Origin: G963692885 sp964658655
GTDB lineage: Bacteria; Acidobacteriota; Terriglobia; Terriglobales; Acidobacteriaceae
Direction: 5' to 3'
Length of the DNA: 64,000 nucleotides
Assembly: GCA_964658655.1 (NCBI GenBank)
Contig: CAZZZL010000017.1
Coordinates: 8,663 to 72,662 of the forward strand
Shown here: positions 53,823 through 61,354 of the stretch, one piece after another
How the letters are laid out: the number at the start of each line of letters is the position of its first letter
Numbering within the stretch: position 1 is the first letter of the stretch
The notes under the pieces: generated by a model
What the model saw: the letters and a program-made list of their open reading frames with translations, nothing else
Databases searched by the model: none
Told to the model about the DNA's origin: nothing
Made by a program: the position numbers and the translations under genes

Positions 53823-54362
53823 CTACTGCATGGGCACAGTGCAGTTGGTGCCTCCTGCTGGATCTTTCTTGACTTGCCCGGATATATCCATGCAGAAGCC
53901 GTTGTGTCCGGTCTTGCCCACAGCCTGCGGCACAGCTGTCACTTCGTAGGACGTGATCATGTCCACGTTATTGACGCTGACCTTGGTGGGGTTCGTGATT
54001 GTGAAGATGTAGCCGGATTTTACGCCGGTCGCGAGATCTGACTGCAGCATCTGCGCAGCCTGCGGGCTTGGGGGCCCGGCTGCCGCATCGCCGCCCAGGG
54101 CCGCAAGTGTCGACGCAAAGCCATTCGCCGGAAACTCCGTCTGGTATTGGATCTGGGCCTTATAGATTGCCTGCAGAGAACCAAGCGCGGAAGTCTCATT
54201 TGCCTGGCTGCGGACGTTCATCAAGCTTGGAATCGCGATGAGGCTGATGATGAGGATCACCGACATGACGATCAGCAGTTCCATGAGGGTGAAGCCACTC
54301 TGGCGCTGCTGGTGACGGCAAGAACGATGGCGAGGACGAACAAGTGTGTTCAAGGTCTGCAT
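53823..54362 (-). CDS. Type IV prepilin / GspG-like pseudopilin
   Basis: A 179-residue prepilin: a basic leader ending QRQSG then FTLMELLIVMSVILIISLIAIPS, the class III signal with Glu5 in LMELL, cut by PilD-type peptidase after Gly. The mature part has the alphaC helix (ANETSALGSLQAIYKAQIQYQTEF) and a C-terminal globular region with a possible disulfide (Cys in NGFCMDIS and NCTVP). It is the most upstream gene of the pilus-like run. The start at 54362 (MQTLNTLVRPRHR) gives a leader of about 25 residues; a longer start at 54434 is less likely. Confidence 0.88.
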   Translation of the reverse strand: MQTLNTLVRPRHRSCRHQQRQSGFTLMELLIVMSVILIISLIAIPSLMNVRSQANETSALGSLQAIYKAQIQYQTEFPANGFASTLAALGGDAAAGPPSPQAAQMLQSDLATGVKSGYIFTITNPTKVSVNNVDMITSYEVTAVPQAVGKTGHNGFCMDISGQVKKDPAGGTNCTVPMQ

Positions 54363-54453
54363 GATCACTGCGGGTTCACTCCACCCAGAGAGTATCAAAA
54401 TTCGACCAGCTGTCGCTATGGCGGCACTGCGCATACGCGCAATACCGCGGTAT

Positions 54454-55728
54454 CTAGCAGACCAGCTGGCTGCGGTTCACTTTCAAACCGTCAAGGCGGC
54501 CGAGTAACGTGACGGCGACCTTCTCGCCGTCAAACAACTCCTTCGCCATCTCCATCACTTCGGGAGCTGTCACGTCTTCGACTTTCTGCATGATCTCGTC
54601 GACACCGAAGAAGTGCTCGAAGTACATCTCCTGCCGCGCCAGGTTGGACATACGCGACATCGAGCTTTCGAGACCCAGGATGATGTTGCCCTTGAGCTGA
54701 TCCTTTGCCCGCCGCAACTCGTCCTCGGGCAGAGCTTCCGTTTTCAGGCGGCTGAACTCCTTCATCACCAGGCCGATGACATCTACGGCCTTGGAGGAAG
54801 AAGTGCCCGCGTAGACACACAGTGAACCGGTATCGCTGTAGGGACTCAGGTCACTGAAGATTGAGTAGGCGAGGCCGCGCTCTTCGCGGACCGTCTGGAA
54901 GAGCCGCGAGCTCATGCCGCCGCCGAGCACCGTGTTGAGCAGCAGCGTCGTGTAGCGACGCTCGTGTCCAATGGGCTGCGAGGGTACGCCAAGACAAAGC
55001 TGCACCTGCTCGAGCGATTTCTTGTTGCGCAGGTTGATCCGCGCGCTCGTTTTTGGGGCAGGCTGCAATTCCTTATCCGAACCACCGGGCAAGGCAGAGA
55101 AGCGGTCGGAAACCATCTGTACAAATTCATCATGCTGCAGGTTTCCAGCGGCCGAGAACACCATGTTGCCGCCTACAAAACGCTTGCCGTAATACTCAAA
55201 CAGCGTGTCCTGCTCGAATGTGCGGACAGTGGACTGTGTGCCCAAAATCGGCTTGCCCAGCGGGTGGTCCTTCCAGAAATTCTGTGTGAAGATCTCGTGG
55301 ACAAGATAATCAGGATTGTCCTCATCCATTTTGATTTCTTCAAGGATCACGCCGCGCTCGCGGAGAATATCTTCATTCGCGAAGACGGGATTCAAAACCA
55401 GATCACTCAGTACATCGAGCGCAGTCGGCACGTGCTGGTCCAGCACTTTAACATTGAAACAGACTGTCTCCTTACCTGTGAACGCATCCAGGTTGCCGCC
55501 GATGGCGTCCACTTCGCGCGCGATTTTCTGAGCCGAGCGCGACTTCGTTCCTTTGAAAACCATGTGCTCGACGAAATGGGAAATGCCGTTCACCTCGGCA
55601 AGTTCGTGGCGGCTGCCAGCGCGTATCCACACGCCCATTGCCACGGAGCGAATGTGCTCCATCCGCTCCGTCAAAATCACTAACCCATTCGGCAGGGTTG
55701 TTTTCCGTATGCTTCTCTCATTCACCAT
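54454..55728 (-). CDS. M16-family metallopeptidase
   Basis: A 424-residue pitrilysin-type peptidase with the inverted zinc motif His51-Phe-Val-Glu54-His55 (ISHFVEHMVFKG), the following KIAREVDAIGGNLDAFTGKE and a second domain with LNTVLGGGMSSRLFQTVREERGLAYSIFS, LCVYAGTSSSK and LPEDELRRAKDQLKGNIILGLES. Such proteins cleave peptides and resemble mitochondrial processing peptidase beta and YmxG. The start at 55728 (MVNERSIRKTTLPNG) is preferred; the frame upstream to 55821 overlaps the divergent rlmN start. Confidence 0.92.
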   Translation of the reverse strand: MVNERSIRKTTLPNGLVILTERMEHIRSVAMGVWIRAGSRHELAEVNGISHFVEHMVFKGTKSRSAQKIAREVDAIGGNLDAFTGKETVCFNVKVLDQHVPTALDVLSDLVLNPVFANEDILRERGVILEEIKMDEDNPDYLVHEIFTQNFWKDHPLGKPILGTQSTVRTFEQDTLFEYYGKRFVGGNMVFSAAGNLQHDEFVQMVSDRFSALPGGSDKELQPAPKTSARINLRNKKSLEQVQLCLGVPSQPIGHERRYTTLLLNTVLGGGMSSRLFQTVREERGLAYSIFSDLSPYSDTGSLCVYAGTSSSKAVDVIGLVMKEFSRLKTEALPEDELRRAKDQLKGNIILGLESSMSRMSNLARQEMYFEHFFGVDEIMQKVEDVTAPEVMEMAKELFDGEKVAVTLLGRLDGLKVNRSQLVC

Positions 55729-55806
55729 TTCAGTGTATCGACTTCCTCTGCGTGCTGTTGCGACGCGAGATTGCTCAGCCGCACCGCTGTTATTCTGTAG
55801 AAGCGA

Positions 55807-56985
55807 ATGGCTGGCGAACAAAATCTCGTACAGGTATTAGACGCGTCGACGCCCACATCGGCTCAAAGCGCGCGTGCTCCGCTATTTGGCCTTAGTCTGC
55901 AACAACTTACAGACCTGGTCGCGGCCAATGGACATAAGCCCTATCGGGCTCGGCAGCTTGCGCAGGCTCTTTATAAGGACTGGGTCGAAAATCTGGATGA
56001 GCTGACAACCTGGCCGAAATCCCTGCAAAAAGAAATTGTCGATGCCGGTTTTGCCGTCGGATTGCCCCGCATCGCGCAGATCTTCACGTCTATCGACGGA
56101 ACAGAGCGCTACCTGATCTCTGTCAGCGGCGGTCAGACCGTTGAGACGGTCTGGATGCCAGATGGCGATGGTGGCGGCCCTCCCGAAGAGGAGATCGACG
56201 AGCCTCGGTCCGGTAGACCGCCGCAGGTGTATCGACGCGCGACGATCTGTGTTTCCAGCCAGATTGGCTGTGCCGTGAACTGCCAGTTCTGCCTCACAGC
56301 CAAGCTTGGTATCGAGCGCAACTTGACCGCCGGCGAGATTGCGGGCCAAGTGGTCGCTGTGCTAAAACGCCAGGGCATCAAGGTAGGACGCGACCGGATC
56401 AATCTGGTCTTCATGGGAATGGGCGAGCCCTTCCTGAACTACGACGCCTTCATGGACGCGGTGCGGCTGCTGGTGAAGGAAGTGCACATTCCGGAATCGC
56501 GGATGACCGTATCGACGTCGGGCATCCTGCCCGGCATCGAGCGATTCGGCAGGGAAGAAATCCGGCCGAAGCTGGCGCTCTCGTTGAACGCGTCTAACGA
56601 CACCGTGCGCGAGTCGATCATGCCTATTACCCGTAAGTGGCCGATTGAGCAACTTATGGCTGCGCTTAAAGCGATGCCACGTCGACCACGCGATCGTGTG
56701 ACCTTTGAGTATGTTCTTCTCGGTGGTATCAATGATCGGGTTGACCATGCCGATGAAGTTATTCAACTACTGAAGCGCGCAGGCCTCCCCGGCTATGTGA
56801 ATCTTATTGTCTGGAATCCCGGCCCGGGTATTGCCTACCATCAGCCGCAGGCAGAAGACGTCGATCGGTTCCAGAAGCGATTGATCGCAGGCGGCGTGCC
56901 GACATTCATTCGACGGCCCCGCGGCAGGGATATCTATGCAGCGTGTGGACAGTTGAAGAAGACCCAGGAAACGTCAGCCAGCTAG
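55807..56985 (+). CDS. rlmN: Dual-specificity RNA methyltransferase RlmN
   Basis: A 392-residue radical SAM enzyme that methylates A2503 of 23S rRNA and A37 of some tRNAs. The iron-sulfur motif is Cys155-x3-Cys159-x2-Cys162 (GCAVNCQFCL), with FMGMGEPFLNYDAFMDAV, the C-terminal half LSLNASNDTVRESIMPITRKWPIEQL, and a final Cys in the AACGQL segment that acts as the methyl-carrier. The N terminus (about 1-40) is a variable extension. It is divergent from the M16 gene. Confidence 0.95.
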   Translation: MAGEQNLVQVLDASTPTSAQSARAPLFGLSLQQLTDLVAANGHKPYRARQLAQALYKDWVENLDELTTWPKSLQKEIVDAGFAVGLPRIAQIFTSIDGTERYLISVSGGQTVETVWMPDGDGGGPPEEEIDEPRSGRPPQVYRRATICVSSQIGCAVNCQFCLTAKLGIERNLTAGEIAGQVVAVLKRQGIKVGRDRINLVFMGMGEPFLNYDAFMDAVRLLVKEVHIPESRMTVSTSGILPGIERFGREEIRPKLALSLNASNDTVRESIMPITRKWPIEQLMAALKAMPRRPRDRVTFEYVLLGGINDRVDHADEVIQLLKRAGLPGYVNLIVWNPGPGIAYHQPQAEDVDRFQKRLIAGGVPTFIRRPRGRDIYAACGQLKKTQETSAS

Positions 56986-57407
56986 TAAGCATACTTCCCT
57001 GACAATCCCACTTACGTTGTGACAGCAAAGATATGTTCACCTGCCATACAGAAAAGCATGAAGGGTTCATGTCACTGCGACTGATGCTTTAGCGACCCAG
57101 CCGATTCTTACCTGCAGAGCTCCTAAAACATCTTCCACAAATTCTAATTAGCGACCTCTTGTAAAGATGCGGCTGCTCACTGACGAGTTACATACCTCTA
57201 TTCAATGTTATGTAAAAGCTACCGTGTACTAACCACCCTTTAAGCAAATTATGATGGTAGTTTTTTCTGAAATGCCCACCTTTTTTCCATTGACCTTGAC
57301 GGTTGCCCCACTCGAAAAATAAATCCAGATTTTGTTGGTTAGTTTGAACATTTATGGGTTAGTTTCGTACAAACACCAACTCCCCCGAAGGAAAAAAGGC
57401 CATAGCT
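56986..57407. promoter_or_regulatory. AT-rich upstream region of the GH44 gene with a direct repeat
   Basis: About 420 bp without a gene, clearly more AT-rich than its neighbours. GGTTAGTTT occurs at 57337-57345 and again at 57357-57365, exactly 20 bp apart, a two-turn spacing that suggests tandem regulator sites 40-70 bp before the GTG start. The purine-rich GAAGGAAAAAAGG at about 57386-57398 may serve as ribosome binding site. Confidence 0.45.
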
Positions 57408-58994
57408 GTGATTCGTAAACGTACCCTCCGTTCGCTCGTACCCGTAACTGCCATAGCGTTCAACTTAGCTTCAACCATGTATGGCGCCACAACACCCTCG
57501 CTGAGTGTGAATGCAACTGCAGAGCGGCATGCCATCAGTCCCTACGTCTATGGCATCGCGAATGGCATTGATGCTACGTTCGCCGATGAAATAAAGCTGC
57601 CCAACACCCGGTGGGGCGGGGACGGTGCTTCACGCTATAACTGGGAACAGGATTCGAGTAACTCAGGGGAAGACTGGTATTTCATGGGCGGCAACGGCAC
57701 GGCCAATCCTAAGGCCGGCGCGTCCGTGGACGCGATGATCAACACGTACAAATCTGCCGGCACACGGTCCCTGGTCACGATCCCGATTATTCCTTACGTC
57801 AACAAGACTTCAGAGTGGAATTGCAGTTATCCCACCAGCGTGTACGGCGCCCAGAATTCGACTAATCCCTATGTTCATCCGAACGGTGAGACATGTGGAA
57901 GCGGCTTCAACCTGAAGGATCAGGCTATCAAGGACACCCACGTCAGTGCCAATAATGTTGCGAACTCAACGAGCCTGCAGAAGAGCTGGGTGGAGCACCT
58001 GGTTGCCGAGCACGGCACCACCGCAAAGGGCGGCGTGGGCTTCTACCAGTTGGATAACGAGCCAAGCGGCTGGGATAACACACACCGCGACATTGTCTGG
58101 ACCGCTGCAAACTACAACACAATTATCTCGCTGGGCGAGCAGTATGCGGCAGCGATTAAACAGGTAGATCCATCGGCGATGGTGATGGGGCCATCCGACT
58201 TCACGCTTGGCGGCTGGATCGGCGATACCAGTCAGCAGGGTGGTCTGCTGGCCGGAGAATATTATCTCCAGAAGCTGGCTGCTTATGACAAGGCGCAGGG
58301 CAAGCGGCATCTCGATTACTTTGACGAGCACTACTATCCTGTCTTTACCAACCCGACCAACCAGCTTGCGTCAACCCGTACTCTCTGGGACCCGACTTAT
58401 AACGGCGGGACCTGGGTCGAACAGTATGTATTTGGCCAGGGTATGCAACTTATTCCGCGCTTTCAATCATGGATCAACAAATACTATCCAGGCACGAAAC
58501 TCGCGTTCTCTGAATATTCCATTGATAGCGGCAAGAAGCTGGTAACTGACGCACTGGCCGAGGCAGATGTTCTAGGTATCTTTGGACGCCAGTCGGTTGA
58601 CTTCGCGGATATGTGGGTCAGCCCTGCGCCGACTGATCCAATTGCCTATGCCTTCCGTTTGTATCGGAACTATGACGGGAACGGCAGTCAATTTGGACAG
58701 ACCAGTGTGGAGTCAAACAGCAGCAACCAGGCGGAACTTTCCATCTACGGAGCGCAGAGGAGTGCGGATGGAGCGCTCACCCTGGTAGTCATCAACAAAA
58801 CTACTTCCGCTATCGACACGAAGCTTACACTTGAGAACTTCAAGGGAGCCGGTTCGGCGGAGCTTTACAACTACAGCAAATCCAATCTGAAAGAGATCAA
58901 AAATCTCGGAAGCGTCTCGATCAAATCGAATGTGCTCAGTTATAACTATCCTGCTTATTCTGCAACAGTCATTGTTATCAAAAAGGCTAATTAG
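57408..58994 (+). CDS. Secreted GH44 glycoside hydrolase
   Basis: A 528-residue enzyme with a signal peptide (SLVPVTAIAFNLASTMYG, cut near residue 27). HAISPYVYGIANG, LPNTRWGGDGASRYNWE, the NEP acid Glu218 (YQLDNEPSGW) and the nucleophile candidate Glu369 (LAFSEYSI) match family GH44 (xyloglucanase/endoglucanase), a TIM barrel plus a C-terminal beta-sandwich (about 430-528). It should cleave beta-1,4-glucans such as xyloglucan outside the cell. GTG start. A strong terminator follows at 59011. Confidence 0.9.
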   Translation: MIRKRTLRSLVPVTAIAFNLASTMYGATTPSLSVNATAERHAISPYVYGIANGIDATFADEIKLPNTRWGGDGASRYNWEQDSSNSGEDWYFMGGNGTANPKAGASVDAMINTYKSAGTRSLVTIPIIPYVNKTSEWNCSYPTSVYGAQNSTNPYVHPNGETCGSGFNLKDQAIKDTHVSANNVANSTSLQKSWVEHLVAEHGTTAKGGVGFYQLDNEPSGWDNTHRDIVWTAANYNTIISLGEQYAAAIKQVDPSAMVMGPSDFTLGGWIGDTSQQGGLLAGEYYLQKLAAYDKAQGKRHLDYFDEHYYPVFTNPTNQLASTRTLWDPTYNGGTWVEQYVFGQGMQLIPRFQSWINKYYPGTKLAFSEYSIDSGKKLVTDALAEADVLGIFGRQSVDFADMWVSPAPTDPIAYAFRLYRNYDGNGSQFGQTSVESNSSNQAELSIYGAQRSADGALTLVVINKTTSAIDTKLTLENFKGAGSAELYNYSKSNLKEIKNLGSVSIKSNVLSYNYPAYSATVIVIKKAN

Positions 58995-59010
58995 AACGCC
59001 TTTGATCTTC

Positions 59011-59042
59011 AAAAAGGGAGAAGCTTCGGCTTCTCCCTTTTT
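59011..59042. terminator. Bidirectional rho-independent terminator
   Basis: AAAAAGGGAGAAGC and GCTTCTCCCTTTTT pair perfectly (14 bp) around a stable TTCG tetraloop. A-run and T-run flank it on both sides, so it can end transcription of both the GH44 gene and the convergent VWFA gene that stops at 59062. Confidence 0.95.
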
Positions 59043-59061
59043 GGTTTTACAGGCAGTAAGC

Positions 59062-61353
59062 TTAGGGTTGGACTGGTGCCGGAGTCGGCATCGACGTAGC
59101 TTCCTTGATCAGCAGCGCTGTTCTCGGGAAAGAGAAAGTCCCGCCAGCGTCATCGACGACATTGATCTGGCAGATATACGGCCCGGGTTTAAGGTCCGTG
59201 AGCGGAAGATCGAACTGAAAAGCGAGATCGCCTGTCACAGGGTTGGTAAGTTCGGTTGCCTGCACTTGTTGTGACTCAAATACTTTGGTCGAGCCGGATA
59301 GAAATTCGATCGACGTAAGGACGTGGAAGCTTCCCTGTCCGCCAGATGTCTGAGGGACCGCGGAGTTGACAGTCTTTGCAGAAGAAGATGCAAGCGTCGA
59401 ACCCGACGCCGGGGACACCCTGGCTTGCGACGTCACTTTCGCCGGGTCGTATACGTTGTACAGCAGGTAGAGATGCTGATCGGGCCGGAAAACATGAGCG
59501 ATATTCGGTAGCCACTGCTGGCCGTTCAGGATGAGTGGATCTGTCGCATCATTTTTCTTTTGACTCGGCGCTGCGATCCGCTGGCTCGCCAGGACGATAG
59601 AACTCAGCTTCACGGGAAACTTCTTAAGATCGGGGATGTTGATTTCGGTGAAGAATGATCCCATCTTACCGGTCTCATTTTCGCGGACCACAAACTTCAA
59701 TTCATATCGACCTGGCGGCAGAACAAAGGAAGTTGAATACTGAATGTTCTTCTGACGCACCTGCTGTGACGAATCGATGGCGAGCTTGATGGTTTGGCGG
59801 ACGTCCCCTTCATCGCGCGAGGGACCGCCTGGACCCCGGCCGGACGAACTATCACCAGCATGATCAGTGGCGTTAGCGACGGCGCGGATCTGGCCGAGGA
59901 TGTCAAGTGTGGCCTTGTCGCGATCACCGCCTTTGACGAAGGGAATTTGCGAACCCGGTATCAGCAGCGAGATCGGCACGGTATAACGGTCGGTATTGCC
60001 GGCGCCGGTTCCGATACCGGTGCGGAAGTAGAGAGCGTTGAGATAGACGGCTACGTCTGTAGCGGGAAGGTCGCTGGCTAACTGGTCCTGCAGCTGCTGC
60101 TCGCGGCCCTGGTGATTGGCATGTTTGTAGTCTGCCGGCGCGTAGTAGCCGGGACGATATTCCAGCTTCACATCGGGGCGATTTACCTTGATGGTCAGCT
60201 TGCGGAAGCGCCCATCCTGCGTGGGATCAGTCGAGCGAAAGCCGATGACGTAATACGCGGAGGTGTCCTGCTGCATTCGTTGAAACGCCGGCGCGAAGTC
60301 ATTCGAATCAGCATAGAATTTACCGCCGGTATCTGAGGCCAGGGTGGACAGTAGTTCCTGCGAGTTATAGTTGCTGTCGAAGTTATTCTGGGTCGCGGCT
60401 CCGGTATATGCAGCAGTGCCGCGCAGGCTGCCTGTCGATGCATCGCCGAGTGGGGAGATCGCTTCGAGCCCGCGTGAGTCGACGCTATAAACGGAAAGAT
60501 TCGCACGTACTGCCGCATTGACTGCAGCGTGCAGCGACGCCTGGTTTTCGATGCCGTCGCGCTGCAATCCGCCAGAGAAGTAGAGCATGGACTTCTTCTG
60601 ATTGAGATATGCAAGCGACTTTGCGACGGCCTGTATAGCGAATAACTCGCGATCGGTATTGACGTCGTTATACTCGCTTTCGTCCGCGGTAAAAGACGTC
60701 GCATCCTCGACCTGATTTGTCGTCGAAGTGGCGCCCACCTGGTAGCCCTCACCTGAGCCGGCCGAGTAACTGTTGACCGCTTTCAGTAGAAGCTGCTTGT
60801 TCTGTGTGAAGTCCTGATCGAGAGAGAGAGAGTTACCCAGTGAGACGGCAGCGACGATGTCGGCAGGCTGCATCTGGTGGTTGATGTAGTTCTTAGCAGC
60901 GTCGACGGACCGCTCAATATCTTCAGGCTGCATCGACGTTGTATCGAAGAAAAGGACAACGAGGCGGTGATCGCGGAGCTGCTCTTCAGTCGCGACTCCG
61001 GGAATCCCTTTGCCCAGCACCATGCGCCCGGCAGACCCGGACACCGTCGCCTCATTCAGCGCCGCAGCCTGGTCGACGGATTGATAGTCGAAGCTCAAAA
61101 TCTGCTGATTCTTACCATTTTCCGTAATGGTGAAGTCTTTACGGGTAAGCCCTTTGACAGGGTCGCCGCTCTTCTTATCGCGAACCACAACATTCGTGAG
61201 CACAATGTTGGAGTCGACCTTAAGCGTGAAGTCCGAAGAAGTACCGTCCTGCGCATGCACCGTGAAAGTCAGTGTGAGGGCGCAGACGATCGTGGCACAT
61301 GCTGCCGCTGCATAATGGAGACAAGTCGCTGGCCGGAAATGAAGTCTCTGCAT
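59062..61353 (-). CDS. VWFA-domain secreted protein (acidobacterial type)
   Basis: A 763-residue exported protein: signal peptide (AAACATIVCALTLTFTVHAQ), the motif TLKVDSNIVLTNVVVRDKKSGDPVKGLTRKDFTITENGKNQQIL typical of acidobacterial VWFA-related proteins, then a von Willebrand factor A domain with MIDAS-like DTTSMQ near residue 138 and a SGGLQR segment, and a C-terminal beta-rich region (about 420-763). Function is not established; members often accompany TonB-dependent receptors. The ATG is one base after the receptor stop codon, so translation is coupled. Confidence 0.88.
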   Translation of the reverse strand: MQRLHFRPATCLHYAAAACATIVCALTLTFTVHAQDGTSSDFTLKVDSNIVLTNVVVRDKKSGDPVKGLTRKDFTITENGKNQQILSFDYQSVDQAAALNEATVSGSAGRMVLGKGIPGVATEEQLRDHRLVVLFFDTTSMQPEDIERSVDAAKNYINHQMQPADIVAAVSLGNSLSLDQDFTQNKQLLLKAVNSYSAGSGEGYQVGATSTTNQVEDATSFTADESEYNDVNTDRELFAIQAVAKSLAYLNQKKSMLYFSGGLQRDGIENQASLHAAVNAAVRANLSVYSVDSRGLEAISPLGDASTGSLRGTAAYTGAATQNNFDSNYNSQELLSTLASDTGGKFYADSNDFAPAFQRMQQDTSAYYVIGFRSTDPTQDGRFRKLTIKVNRPDVKLEYRPGYYAPADYKHANHQGREQQLQDQLASDLPATDVAVYLNALYFRTGIGTGAGNTDRYTVPISLLIPGSQIPFVKGGDRDKATLDILGQIRAVANATDHAGDSSSGRGPGGPSRDEGDVRQTIKLAIDSSQQVRQKNIQYSTSFVLPPGRYELKFVVRENETGKMGSFFTEINIPDLKKFPVKLSSIVLASQRIAAPSQKKNDATDPLILNGQQWLPNIAHVFRPDQHLYLLYNVYDPAKVTSQARVSPASGSTLASSSAKTVNSAVPQTSGGQGSFHVLTSIEFLSGSTKVFESQQVQATELTNPVTGDLAFQFDLPLTDLKPGPYICQINVVDDAGGTFSFPRTALLIKEATSMPTPAPVQP

Positions 61354-61354
61354 A

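Noticed and set aside
54964..55683. Plus-strand open frame of 239 codons opposite the M16 peptidase
   Set aside because: The opposite strand carries the HxxEH peptidase; the frame is a shadow.
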